From: Blautia sp.
GTDB taxonomy: Bacteria > Bacillota > Clostridia > Lachnospirales > Lachnospiraceae
Assembly: GCA_022770365.1 (NCBI GenBank)
Contig: JALEHU010000100.1
Span: 1 to 41,678 of the forward strand
Direction of reading: 5' to 3'
DNA: 41,678 nt
The notes beneath the pieces are model-generated. The model saw only the letters and a program-made list of their open reading frames with translations. It was not told the DNA's origin and made no database searches. Position numbers and translations under genes: made by a program. Below, in pieces: positions 24,398 through 33,022 of the stretch. Within the stretch, counting starts at the first letter, position 1. Every line of letters begins with the position of its first letter.

Positions 24398-25099
24398 ATG
24401 GATATGAAAAGAGTATTATTAAAATTAAGTGGTGAAGCTCTCGCAGGAGAAAAGAAGACAGGGTTTGATGAGGCAACCGTTATCAGTGTTTCCAAACAGA
24501 TCCGCAGTATTGTGGAAGATGGCCTTCAGGTGGGTATTGTGATCGGCGGCGGAAATTACTGGAGAGGACGCACCAGCGAGACGATCAACCGCAATAAGGC
24601 AGACCAGATCGGTATGCTGGCAACAATTATGAACTGTATTTATGTTTCTGATATCTGCCGGTATCTGGGACTGAAGACTGAGATTTATACTCCGTTCGCA
24701 TGCGGTACATTTACGAAACTGTACTGTAAGGATGAAGTTGAGAAGGATTTTGCAGAAGGAAAGGTTGTATTTTTTGCAGGCGGAACAGGTCATCCGTATT
24801 TTTCAACAGATACGGCAACGGTTCTCCGTGCAGTGGAGATTGAAGCAGATGCCATTCTTCTTGCCAAGGCTGTAGACGGAATTTATGACAGCGATCCAAA
24901 GACGAACCCGAATGCTGTGAAATACGATGAAATTACCATTGATGAAGTGGTTGCAAGAAAACTGGCAGCAATGGATCTGACAGCATCTATTATGTGTATG
25001 GAGCAGAAGATGCCCATGCTGGTATTTGGTCTGGAGGAAGAAAACAGTATTGTGAATGCTGTCCACGGTAAGTTCTCCGGAACCAGAGTCACCGTTTAA
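24398..25099 (+). CDS. pyrH: Uridylate kinase
   Basis: A 233-aa amino-acid-kinase-fold enzyme phosphorylating UMP to UDP with ATP, the committed step to UTP and CTP. Motifs: KRVLLKLSGEAL at the N-terminus, VIGGGNYWRGR near 50-60, DQIGMLATIMN near 70, and FFAGGTGHPYFSTDT near 128-142, which binds the nucleotide. Ends SGTRVTV as usual. The ribosome site AAAGGA is rather far (about 14 nt) from ATG 24398. It heads the conserved order pyrH-frr-uppS-cdsA-dxr-rseP. CTP made from its product is used by TagD and CdsA in this window. Confidence 0.97.
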   Translation: MDMKRVLLKLSGEALAGEKKTGFDEATVISVSKQIRSIVEDGLQVGIVIGGGNYWRGRTSETINRNKADQIGMLATIMNCIYVSDICRYLGLKTEIYTPFACGTFTKLYCKDEVEKDFAEGKVVFFAGGTGHPYFSTDTATVLRAVEIEADAILLAKAVDGIYDSDPKTNPNAVKYDEITIDEVVARKLAAMDLTASIMCMEQKMPMLVFGLEEENSIVNAVHGKFSGTRVTV

Positions 25100-25211
25100 G
25101 GTATGTATGTTCTGAAGCGTTACGGTACAGAGTGTAACTGCTCAGGAGATAGATCTGTGAAGGTATCAGACAGACACAGGAAAAGCAAAACAGGAGAGGG
25201 AGATTTCAAAA

Positions 25212-25763
25212 ATGGATGAAAGAGTTCAGAAGTATGAAGACAAAATGAAAAAAACATTGAGCGGATTTGAAGCAGAGATTGCGACAATCCGTGCAGGACG
25301 TGCGAATCCGCATATTCTTGACAAACTTACCGTAGATTATTACGGATCCCCCACACCGCTTCAGCAGGTAGCCAATATCACAGTACCGGAAGCGCGCATG
25401 ATCTTGATCCAGCCGTGGGAATCCAGCCTGATTAAAGTTATCGAGAAAGCGATTCTGGTTTCCGACCTTGGGCTGAACCCAAGCAACGACGGTAAAGCTA
25501 TCCGTCTTGTATTGCCGGAGCTTACTGAGGAACGTCGTAAAGATCTGGTAAAAGATGTTAAGAAAAAAGGGGAGGCAGCGAAGGTTGCAGTCCGTAATAT
25601 CAGAAGAGATGCAAATGATGCATTCAAGAAACTGACGAAACAGGATGTTTCTGAAGATGAAGTAAAGGATCTGAGTGATAAAGTTCAGAAGCTCACAGAC
25701 AAATATATCAAAGACATTGATGCGGCTGTTGATAAGAAATCAAAGGAAATCCTGACCGTATAA
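25212..25763 (+). CDS. frr: Ribosome recycling factor
   Basis: A 183-aa protein that, with EF-G, splits the post-termination ribosome. The three-helix bundle and hinge signature is clear: FEAEIATIRAGRANPHILDKL near 18-38, YYGSPTPLQQVANITVPEAR near 44-63, and the C-terminal DEVKDLSDKVQKLTDKYI helix. Length is normal. AGGAGAGGGAG precedes the start. It follows pyrH by 112 bp and is followed by a hairpin that may reduce readthrough to uppS. Confidence 0.97.
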   Translation: MDERVQKYEDKMKKTLSGFEAEIATIRAGRANPHILDKLTVDYYGSPTPLQQVANITVPEARMILIQPWESSLIKVIEKAILVSDLGLNPSNDGKAIRLVLPELTEERRKDLVKDVKKKGEAAKVAVRNIRRDANDAFKKLTKQDVSEDEVKDLSDKVQKLTDKYIKDIDAAVDKKSKEILTV

Positions 25764-25774
25764 TGAGAAGGGGA

Positions 25775-25806
25775 AGAGAGCCATCAACACGGCTCTCTTT
25801 GCTTGT
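25775..25806 (+). terminator. Terminator or attenuator between frr and uppS
   Basis: AAGAGAGCC (25775-25783) pairs with GGCTCTCTT (25792-25800) around an 8-nt loop, with a weak T-rich tail. It sits 12 bp after the frr stop and may be leaky. Confidence 0.6.
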
Positions 25807-25872
25807 AGGAAAGCACTCCTGCAGGATGATATTATTATTGAAGCAAACCCGATACGGGTGAGAGGAGATAAA

Positions 25873-26580
25873 ATGAACGTACCGAATCACATTGCCATTA
25901 TTCTGGACGGCAACGGACGCTGGGCAAAAGCGAAAGGAATGCCAAGAAGTTACGGTCATGTAAAAGGATGCGCCAATCTGGAGACAATCTGTGACGATAT
26001 GAAGGAACTGGGAGTGAAATATCTGACAGTTTATGCATTTTCAACAGAGAACTGGAAACGTTCCAGAGAAGAAGTAGAAGGGCTGATGAAGCTTTTTCGA
26101 AATTATCTGAAGAAATGCATTAAGATTGCTGAAAAGAATAAGATGAAGGTAAAAATCATCGGAGATATTTCAGCTTTTGACGCGGATATCCGGCAGAAGA
26201 TCGTGGAACTGGAAGAGTTTTCCAAAGATTATACGGAGCTTCATTTTCAGATTGCATTGAATTACGGAAGCCGTGATGAAATTGTCAGAGGAATGCGCCG
26301 TATGGCTCTGGATGCAGCTGAGGGAAGACTCAGGCCCGAAGAAATTGAAGAAAATACAATTGAAAACTATCTGGATACTGCAGGGATTCCGGACCCGGAT
26401 CTTCTTATAAGGACCAGCGGAGAGCAGCGGCTTTCCAATTTTCTGCTGTGGCAGCTGGCTTACACAGAGTTTTACTTTACTGATGTTCCATGGCCGGACT
26501 TTCATAAAGAGGAACTTGTGAAAGCAATCGAAACATATAATCACAGGGACCGAAGATACGGCGGGGTTAAGGAGGAGTAA
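25873..26580 (+). CDS. uppS: Isoprenyl transferase (undecaprenyl diphosphate synthase)
   Basis: A 235-aa cis-prenyltransferase that makes undecaprenyl diphosphate, the lipid carrier for peptidoglycan, teichoic acid and surface glycans. The start is ATG 25873, with GAGAGGAG 5-12 nt upstream; the in-frame GTG at 25858 lies ahead of that site. The catalytic ILDGNGRWA near residue 9, RSYGHVKG near 28, YAFSTENWKR near 56, and LIRTSGEQRLSNFLLWQLAYTE in two parts near 180-200 are all present. It is linked to the glycopolymer operon in function, through its lipid product. Confidence 0.96.
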   Translation: MNVPNHIAIILDGNGRWAKAKGMPRSYGHVKGCANLETICDDMKELGVKYLTVYAFSTENWKRSREEVEGLMKLFRNYLKKCIKIAEKNKMKVKIIGDISAFDADIRQKIVELEEFSKDYTELHFQIALNYGSRDEIVRGMRRMALDAAEGRLRPEEIEENTIENYLDTAGIPDPDLLIRTSGEQRLSNFLLWQLAYTEFYFTDVPWPDFHKEELVKAIETYNHRDRRYGGVKEE

Positions 26581-26582
26581 AG

Positions 26583-27377
26583 ATGTTTAAAACAAGGCTT
26601 ATAAGTGGAATACTCCTGGTGGCGGCGGCACTTCTGACGATTATCAGCGGAAACTATGTGCTGCTGTTTACGCTGGCCTGTGTTTCCGTAATAGGGATGA
26701 ATGAACTTTACCATGCCATGAAAGTACGCGAAGAGAAACTGAATCTTCTGGAGCTTGCAGGGTATGCCGGAGCAGCTGTCTATTATGCAGCTGCATTTGC
26801 GGATTTTGAGCGCTACGGAACTATGGCGATTATCGGTGCTCTGGTCCTGATCATGTTTGTGTATGTTTTTTCATACCCGAAATACGATGCAAACCAGGTG
26901 ATGGCAGCTTATTTTGGATTTCTTTATGTGGCTGTTATGCTTTCGTTTATTCTCCTTACAAGAAATCTGGAAGGCGGTCAGTTTATTGTATGGCTGATTT
27001 TCTTCTGTTCATGGGGATGTGATACATGTGCCTATTGTGTGGGAATGCTTATCGGCAAACATAAAATGGCTCCTGTTCTAAGCCCGAAGAAATCTGTGGA
27101 AGGTGCTGTTGGCGGTGTTGCGGGGGCTGCTCTTCTGGGTGTGATCTATGCTGCGGCGACAGACGGCAAAATGGCTGAGTATGCACTGATATGTGCAGTG
27201 GGAGCATTGATTTCCATGGTGGGAGACCTGGCGGCTTCCGCGATCAAGAGAAACCAGGGAATCAAAGATTATGGAAAACTGATTCCCGGACATGGGGGAA
27301 TTCTGGATCGTTTTGACAGTGTGATTTTTACAGCACCGGTTATCTATTACCTTGCCAAAATGGTTCTCGGTATATAG
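26583..27377 (+). CDS. cdsA: Phosphatidate cytidylyltransferase
   Basis: A 264-aa membrane enzyme joining CTP and phosphatidate to form CDP-diacylglycerol, the branch point of phospholipid synthesis. Several hydrophobic helices span residues ~5-135. The family signature is intact: SAIKRNQGIKDYGKLIPGHG then GILDRFDS near 219-246, and SPKKSVEGAVGG near 167. It starts 2 bp after the uppS stop, so translation is tightly coupled. Confidence 0.96.
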   Translation: MFKTRLISGILLVAAALLTIISGNYVLLFTLACVSVIGMNELYHAMKVREEKLNLLELAGYAGAAVYYAAAFADFERYGTMAIIGALVLIMFVYVFSYPKYDANQVMAAYFGFLYVAVMLSFILLTRNLEGGQFIVWLIFFCSWGCDTCAYCVGMLIGKHKMAPVLSPKKSVEGAVGGVAGAALLGVIYAAATDGKMAEYALICAVGALISMVGDLAASAIKRNQGIKDYGKLIPGHGGILDRFDSVIFTAPVIYYLAKMVLGI

Positions 27378-27451
27378 GATTGATGTCAAGTACAGAATAC
27401 TCTGTTGGCCCTGGCATTACAGGAATGAAACAATAAGAGAAAGGGCAGTTC

Positions 27452-28594
27452 ATGAAAAAAATAGCAATTTTAGGCTCGACAGGTTCCATTGGAACACAGA
27501 CACTGGATGTTGTGAGAGCAAATAAAGATCTTCAGGTACTGGGAATCAGTGCAGGGAGAAATGTAAAAAAGCTGGAAGAGCAGGTAAGAGAATTTCATCC
27601 CCGGCTTGTGGCTGTATGGGAGGAAGATGCAGCGAAGGAACTGGCAGTTCGTATCAGTGATCTGGACGTACGCGTGGTATCCGGAATGGACGGTCTTCTG
27701 GAACTGGCGGCAATGCAGGAAACAGAAATCCTGGTGACAGCGATTGTGGGCATGCTCGGAATCCGTCCTACAATGGAAGCGATCCGTGCCGGAAAGGATA
27801 TTGCTCTGGCAAATAAAGAAACACTGGTGACAGCCGGTCACCTGATCATGCCGATGGCAAAAGAGTACGGGGTAAAGATCCTGCCGGTGGACAGCGAACA
27901 CAGTGCTATCTTTCAGGCAATCAACGGGGAACACAAAGAAGAAATACAGAAACTTCTGATCACTGCATCCGGCGGACCGTTCAGGGGAAAGAAACGTAAG
28001 GATCTGGAGCATGTGACTCTGGCGGATACGCTGAAGCATCCCAACTGGGTAATGGGACAGAAGATCACTGTGGATTCCGCAACGCTTGTGAATAAAGGTC
28101 TGGAAGTGATGGAGGCGCGCTGGCTGTTTGATATGGATCTGGAGCACATTCAGGTGGTTGTTCAGCCGCAGAGTGTGATTCATTCCATGGTGGAATTCAA
28201 AGACGGCGGCATTATGGCGCAGCTGGGTACACCGGATATGCGCCTTCCTATCCAGTATGCACTGTATTATCCTCACAGAAGATATCTGGATGGAGAACGT
28301 CTGGATTTTGCAAAGCTTGGCCAGATTACTTTTGAAGAACCGGATATGGAGACATTTGCAGGCCTTCCGATGGCAATCGAGGCTTCGGCCATGGGTGGTA
28401 CGATGCCTACCGTGTTTAATGCGGCGAATGAACTGGCAGTGAAAAAATTCCTCCGTCAGGAAATCGGATTCCTGGATATTTATGAAATCATCGGGCAGTC
28501 TATGAGCAGGCATACAAAGTCCGAAAATCCGAATCTGGAAGAAATCCTTGCTGCAGAGGAAGAGACTTATCGTTGGATTGAAAGCAGGTGGTAG
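27452..28594 (+). CDS. dxr: 1-deoxy-D-xylulose 5-phosphate reductoisomerase
   Basis: A 380-aa NADPH-dependent enzyme of the MEP pathway, converting DXP to 2-C-methyl-D-erythritol 4-phosphate. The N-terminal GSTGSIGTQTLDV binds NADPH; ALANKETLVTAG near 118, PVDSEHSAIFQ near 148 and TASGGPFR near 172 form the active site; KMTVDSATL-like KITVDSATLVNKGLE near 204 is present. Length is normal. It indicates that isoprenoids, including the UppS substrate, come from the MEP route. AAAGGG lies just before ATG 27452. Confidence 0.97.
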   Translation: MKKIAILGSTGSIGTQTLDVVRANKDLQVLGISAGRNVKKLEEQVREFHPRLVAVWEEDAAKELAVRISDLDVRVVSGMDGLLELAAMQETEILVTAIVGMLGIRPTMEAIRAGKDIALANKETLVTAGHLIMPMAKEYGVKILPVDSEHSAIFQAINGEHKEEIQKLLITASGGPFRGKKRKDLEHVTLADTLKHPNWVMGQKITVDSATLVNKGLEVMEARWLFDMDLEHIQVVVQPQSVIHSMVEFKDGGIMAQLGTPDMRLPIQYALYYPHRRYLDGERLDFAKLGQITFEEPDMETFAGLPMAIEASAMGGTMPTVFNAANELAVKKFLRQEIGFLDIYEIIGQSMSRHTKSENPNLEEILAAEEETYRWIESRW

Positions 28595-28595
28595 A

Positions 28596-29885
28596 TTGAA
28601 GATATTGATAGCACTTTTGATATTCAGTGGAATTATCCTGTTTCACGAACTGGGTCATTTTCTTCTGGCAAAGAAGAACGGGATCGTGGTAACGGAATTT
28701 TCGCTGGGAATGGGACCGAGACTTTTAAGTACGAAGTGGGGCGGAACACGATATTCACTCAAGCTGCTGCCTCTTGGCGGCTCCTGTGCAATGCTTGGTG
28801 AAGATACTGCGGAGGAATCCCTGCCGGGCAGCTTTAATGCGGCTTCTGTGTGGGGAAGGATTTCTGTTGTTGCTGCCGGACCGGTGTTTAATTTTATTCT
28901 GGCATTTGTACTTTCGGTGTTTGTTGTGGGATTTGCGGGATATGATCCTGCAGAAATTACGAGTGTGCCTGAAGGATCTGCGGCAGAAGCAGCCGGTCTT
29001 CAGGAAGGGGATCTCATTACGGAGTATCAGGGCTATCATATTGATTTCGGAAAGGATCTGTATCTCTATCGCTATCTGAATCCGCTTGATGTAAATGAAA
29101 CGGTTCATATTACTTATGAGAGGGATGGCGTAAAATACGAAACAGCCTATCAGCCGGATGTATATGTACGCTATCTTCTGGGATTTAACAGGGAATCTGC
29201 TGATACGATGGAGGTTGCTTCTCTGATTGAAGGAATGCCGCTGGGAGAAGCCGGTGTAAAAGCAGGCGATATCATTACAGGCATTAACGGTGTGGAGATT
29301 CCTGACGGCGCAGCTTATGATGCTTATCTGCAGGAGCATCCGCTGTCTGATGAGCCGGTGGAAATTACCTATATGAGAGATGGTCTGGAATACGAAACCA
29401 CACTGACCCCGGCACAGTACAGTACGGCAGATATGGGTTTTTCCTATAATCTTGTATGCCAAAAGACAAGCGGACTGGATATCTTCAAGTATAGCCTGTA
29501 TGAAGTAAAATATATGATCCGCACTACTGTTCTCAGCCTTAAAGAACTGGTTACCGGAGGCCTCGGCATGGATGATCTGAGCGGTCCAGTGGGGGTTGTG
29601 GATGCCATTGGTACTGCCTATGAAGAGAGTAAAAGTGAGGGAGCAGTGATGATCTGGGTAAATATGCTGTACATGGCTGTGCTGCTTTCTGCCAATCTTG
29701 GTGTAATGAACCTTCTGCCGCTTCCGGCACTGGACGGAGGACGTCTTGTATTTCTTGCAGTGGAAGCCATCCGCAGAAAGCCGGTGAACCGGGAACTGGA
29801 AGGTATGATCCATTTTGCAGGGCTTATGTTCCTTATGGCACTGATGCTTGTAGTAATGTACCACGATATTGTGAAAATTTTATGA
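28596..29885 (+). CDS. rseP: RIP metalloprotease RseP (site-2 protease)
   Basis: A ~429-aa intramembrane zinc protease that cuts membrane-anchored regulators and remnant signal peptides. The likely start is TTG 28596, one base after the dxr stop, with AGGTGG 5 nt upstream; the longer frame from 28548 lies within dxr. Zinc motif HELGH at residues 17-21 in the first helix, a second helix near 90-112, then two tandem PDZ-like domains (~120-190 and ~205-275; EGSAAEAAGLQEGDLI and EGMPLGEAGVKAGDII), and the third zinc ligand in LPLPALDGG near 375, followed by the last helix. Two PDZ repeats are the longer form of this family. Confidence 0.93.
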   Translation: MKILIALLIFSGIILFHELGHFLLAKKNGIVVTEFSLGMGPRLLSTKWGGTRYSLKLLPLGGSCAMLGEDTAEESLPGSFNAASVWGRISVVAAGPVFNFILAFVLSVFVVGFAGYDPAEITSVPEGSAAEAAGLQEGDLITEYQGYHIDFGKDLYLYRYLNPLDVNETVHITYERDGVKYETAYQPDVYVRYLLGFNRESADTMEVASLIEGMPLGEAGVKAGDIITGINGVEIPDGAAYDAYLQEHPLSDEPVEITYMRDGLEYETTLTPAQYSTADMGFSYNLVCQKTSGLDIFKYSLYEVKYMIRTTVLSLKELVTGGLGMDDLSGPVGVVDAIGTAYEESKSEGAVMIWVNMLYMAVLLSANLGVMNLLPLPALDGGRLVFLAVEAIRRKPVNRELEGMIHFAGLMFLMALMLVVMYHDIVKIL

Positions 29886-29893
29886 TGATTTGG

Positions 29894-29939
29894 GAATGCA
29901 TTCTGATCTCACAGAGAGATACCGGGTGCATTCTTTTTT
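29894..29939 (+). terminator. Terminator after rseP
   Basis: GAATGCA (29894-29900) pairs with TGCATTC (29927-29933), with an inner ATCTC/GAGAT stem, and a run of six T follows. Confidence 0.85.
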
Positions 29940-29983
29940 GTGCAAAAAATGAAAAGGAAAGTCCGAATAATATCAGAAAATAG

Positions 29984-30012
29984 TTGACATTTCCATATGT
30001 TTTACCTAAAAT
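29984..30012 (+). promoter_or_regulatory. Promoter of the nucleoside ABC transporter operon
   Basis: TTGACA (29984-29989), a 17-bp spacer and TAAAAT (30007-30012). Transcription would start near 30019, giving a short ~40-nt leader, too short for a purine riboswitch. Confidence 0.75.
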
Positions 30013-30057
30013 GTGAAATGTAATTATAAAAACCGAACATGTAAAGGAGGATGTAAC

Positions 30058-31344
30058 ATGAAAAAAGGTATGAAAAAATTTGTCAGCCTTTTGCTTGCAG
30101 CTATGATGGTAGTATCCATGGTTGCATTCAGTACCGTTGTGTATGCAGATGCCAATCCTGATTTTAAGATGGGTGTCATCCTCGTAGGCGACGAGACAGA
30201 GGGTTACTCTGCAGCTCATATTGAAGGTATTAAGAAAGCTGCCGGGGAACTGGGACTGGAAGACAGCCAGATCATCTGGAAATATAAAGTTCCGGAAGAC
30301 TCCACCTGTTATGATTCTGCAGTTGACCTTGTAGGTCAGGGATGTTCTCTTATTATTTCCAACAGCTACGGACACCAGACTTATATGGTTCAGGCAGCTC
30401 AGGAATATCCGGATACTGCATTTGTATCCATGACCGGTGATTTTGCAGCCATCAGCGGATGCAGCAATTTCAAGAACGCATTCACCAAAGTTTATGAATC
30501 CCGTTATGTATCTGGTGTTGTTGCCGGCCTTAAATTAAAAGAGATCACAGAAGACGGCACTCTGACAGCAGAAACACAGCCGGACAGCTTTGATGCAGAC
30601 GGCAATGTAAAAATCGGTTATGTAGGCGCTTTCAGCTACGCAGAGGTTGTTTCCGGTTATACCGCATTCTACCTTGGTGTAAAGAGCGTTATGCCGAACG
30701 TTGTAATGGAAGTAAAATATACCAATTCCTGGTTTGATATTGACAAAGAAGCAGCTGCAGCAGAAGCACTTGTTGCTAACGGAGCTGTTATCATTGGCCA
30801 GCATGCAGACTCCACAGGAGCACCTGCAGCAGTTCAGAAACTCCAGGATGCAGGTACGATCTGCTACTCCATCGGATACAACATTGACATGCTTGAGACT
30901 GCTCCGAAAGCAGCTCTTACTTCCGCAACCAATGACTGGGATGTATATTATAAATATGCGATCGAAGCAGCCATGAACGGAGAAGATATCGTCGTTGACT
31001 GGGCAAAAGGTTACGACGAAGGTGCAGTAAGCATTACTGAACTTGGCGAATCCTGTGCAGAAGGAACTGCTGATTACGTAGCAGACATTGAAGCTCAGTT
31101 AAAAGACGGAACACTTCATGTATTTGACACAACAACCTTCACCGTTGGCGGAGAACAGGTTACATCTGCACCGTGCGATATGTCCTTTATGGATTACACA
31201 GCAGATCCTCCTGCAGCAATCTATGAAGGTGAGACTGTAGAAGCAATCAAAGACGGATACTTTGCTGAATCTGAATACAGAAGCGCACCGTATTTTGCAC
31301 TGCGCATCGATGGTATCACAGAAGATGCAGAAGCTGTTGAATAA
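30058..31344 (+). CDS. BMP family ABC transporter substrate-binding protein
   Basis: A 428-aa exported binding protein of the basic membrane protein/PnrA family, whose studied members bind nucleosides. Start: ATG 30058, with AAGGAGG 8 nt upstream; an earlier in-frame ATG (30013) lies at the promoter. A signal peptide (1-~31: two Lys, a long hydrophobic run, VYA cleavage) is followed by FKMGVILVGDETEGYSAAH, LIISNSYGHQ, FVSMTGD, ESRYVSGVVAGLKLK, KIGYVGAFSYAEVVSGYTAF and GAVIIGQHADSTG, matching the two-lobed BMP fold. Unlike most Gram-positive members it has no lipobox Cys, so how it stays at the membrane is unclear. ATPase and permease genes follow. Confidence 0.9.
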   Translation: MKKGMKKFVSLLLAAMMVVSMVAFSTVVYADANPDFKMGVILVGDETEGYSAAHIEGIKKAAGELGLEDSQIIWKYKVPEDSTCYDSAVDLVGQGCSLIISNSYGHQTYMVQAAQEYPDTAFVSMTGDFAAISGCSNFKNAFTKVYESRYVSGVVAGLKLKEITEDGTLTAETQPDSFDADGNVKIGYVGAFSYAEVVSGYTAFYLGVKSVMPNVVMEVKYTNSWFDIDKEAAAAEALVANGAVIIGQHADSTGAPAAVQKLQDAGTICYSIGYNIDMLETAPKAALTSATNDWDVYYKYAIEAAMNGEDIVVDWAKGYDEGAVSITELGESCAEGTADYVADIEAQLKDGTLHVFDTTTFTVGGEQVTSAPCDMSFMDYTADPPAAIYEGETVEAIKDGYFAESEYRSAPYFALRIDGITEDAEAVE

Positions 31345-31388
31345 TTCAGAGCTGTTTTAATATTTAAAAGATTTCATAAAAAATTACG

Positions 31389-31424
31389 CAAAGGGGAGCA
31401 GAAATGCTTCCTTTTGTGTTTGTT
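31389..31424 (+). terminator. Hairpin between binding protein and ATPase genes
   Basis: CAAAGGGGAGCA (31389-31400) pairs over 12 positions (two or more G-U) with TGCTTCCTTTTG (31405-31416) around a GAAA loop, followed by TGTTTGTTT. It probably gives partial termination or 3'-end protection so that the binding protein is made in excess over the membrane components. It overlaps the -35 region of the next promoter. Confidence 0.7.
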
Positions 31425-31435
31425 TATGTTATAAT
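31408..31435 (+). promoter_or_regulatory. Internal promoter before the ATPase gene
   Basis: Extended -10 TGTTATAAT (31427-31435) with a weak -35 TTCCTT (31408-31413) that lies inside the terminator hairpin. It would let the ATPase and permeases be made independently of the binding protein. Confidence 0.5.
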
Positions 31436-31480
31436 AACAGGGACATTGTTTCAACATTAGGGAAGGGAGGCGCAGCTTAG

Positions 31481-33022
31481 ATGGAATATGCAGTTCAGTT
31501 AAAAAATGTTACAAAGACATTTGGAAAAGTTGTTGCCAATAAAGATGTATCGCTGGATATCCGTAAAGGAGAAATACTTTCACTTCTTGGCGAGAACGGA
31601 AGCGGTAAAACAACACTGATGAATATGATCGCAGGCATTTATTATCCGGATGAAGGAGAGATTCTGGTAAACGGAACTCCTGTGGAAATTCGTTCTCCAA
31701 AAGATGCCTATGATCTGGGAATCGGAATGATTCATCAGCATTTCAAGCTGATCGATGTTTTTACAGCCGTTGAGAACATTGCTCTGGGACTTGATAAAAA
31801 AGAAAAATTTGATATGAAAGCCATCCAGGCAAAAACACAGGCTATCTGTGACAAATATCATTTTGACCTGAACCTTTCACAGAAGGTTTATGAAATGAGT
31901 GTGTCTCAGAAACAGACACTGGAAATTGTTAAGGTGCTGTACCGCGGTGCGGATATCCTGATTCTGGATGAGCCTACAGCTGTACTGACACCACAGGAGA
32001 CAGAACGGCTTTTTGAGGTGATCCGTAATATGAAAGCGGACAACAAATCAGTAATCATCATTACTCACAAGCTTCATGAAGTTCTGGAAATTTCCGACAG
32101 AGTGGCGATTCTTCGAAAAGGAGAATATATCGGAACCGTGGAGACCAAAGATGCCACCGAGAATTCGCTTACGGAAATGATGGTCGGCAAAAAAGTCGAG
32201 CTGAATATCCAGCGCACACAACCGCAGAACATGGTTAAGAGACTGTCGATTTCCAATCTGACAGTTTACAACAAAGAGACTGTAAAAATTCTGGATGATA
32301 TCAGTTTTGATGTATATGGCGGAGAAATCCTGGGTATAGCGGGTATTTCCGGAAACGGACAGAAAGAGCTTCTGGAAGCCATTGCAGGACTGCAGATCAC
32401 TGCGCAGGGAAGCAGTATTAAGTTTTATGAACGCGGTAAGGAGAATGCCCCAATGGAGCTTGTGGGCAAAACCCCCAAGAAGATTCGTGATGCAGGCATT
32501 CATCTTGCTTTTGTGCCGGAGGACCGACTGGGTATGGGACTTGTTGGATCCATGGGTATGACAGGCAATATGCTGCTGAAAAGTTATGGAAAGGGTCGGT
32601 CCCCGATTACGGATACGAAGGGTCCGCGTCAGCTTGCGGAAAGAGTCAAAAACGAGCTGGAAGTTGTGACGCCGAGCGTGAACACACCTGTTTCCAGACT
32701 GTCAGGAGGTAATGTCCAGAAGGTTCTGGTGGGACGTGAGATTGCGGAAGAACCGACTGTTTTAATGACAGCCTATGCTGTCCGGGGTCTGGACATCAAT
32801 ACTTCCTATACCATATACAATCTTCTGGATGAAGAAAAGAAAAAGGGCGTTGCTGTTATTTATGTGGGAGAGGATCTGGATGTACTCATTGATCTTTGTG
32901 ACAGGATTCTGGTACTGTGTGACGGCAAGGCAAATGGAATTGTGGAAGGACGAAGAACTACAAAAGAGGAAGTCGGACTTCTCATGACAAATATTAAGAA
33001 GGGCGGTGCAGTGAATGAGTAA
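31481..33022 (+). CDS. Nucleoside-type ABC transporter, duplicated ATPase subunit
   Basis: A 513-aa protein with two ABC ATPase domains, like NupO/YufO. Domain 1 (~1-240) has Walker A GENGSGKTT near 37 and Walker B ILILDEPTA near 164, with a degenerate signature (MSVSQKQTLE). Domain 2 (~255-505) has a degenerate Walker A (GISGNGQKELL, lacking the GK[ST]), a good signature LSGGNVQKVLVGREI, and an altered Walker B region (VLMTAYAVRGLDI where relatives have AQPTRGLD). So one ATP site is probably weakly hydrolytic or only binds ATP, which is common in this family, but the Walker B change is unusual. Its stop overlaps the first permease start by 8 bp. Confidence 0.92.
   Translation: MEYAVQLKNVTKTFGKVVANKDVSLDIRKGEILSLLGENGSGKTTLMNMIAGIYYPDEGEILVNGTPVEIRSPKDAYDLGIGMIHQHFKLIDVFTAVENIALGLDKKEKFDMKAIQAKTQAICDKYHFDLNLSQKVYEMSVSQKQTLEIVKVLYRGADILILDEPTAVLTPQETERLFEVIRNMKADNKSVIIITHKLHEVLEISDRVAILRKGEYIGTVETKDATENSLTEMMVGKKVELNIQRTQPQNMVKRLSISNLTVYNKETVKILDDISFDVYGGEILGIAGISGNGQKELLEAIAGLQITAQGSSIKFYERGKENAPMELVGKTPKKIRDAGIHLAFVPEDRLGMGLVGSMGMTGNMLLKSYGKGRSPITDTKGPRQLAERVKNELEVVTPSVNTPVSRLSGGNVQKVLVGREIAEEPTVLMTAYAVRGLDINTSYTIYNLLDEEKKKGVAVIYVGEDLDVLIDLCDRILVLCDGKANGIVEGRRTTKEEVGLLMTNIKKGGAVNE

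Noticed and set aside
27470..28513. 347-aa minus-strand open frame across dxr
   Set aside because: It lies wholly opposite a clear dxr gene, has His/Cys-rich shadow composition, no ribosome site and no recognisable domain.
28755..29864. 369-aa minus-strand open frame across rseP
   Set aside because: Shadow of the intact rseP gene; low-complexity composition and no family features.
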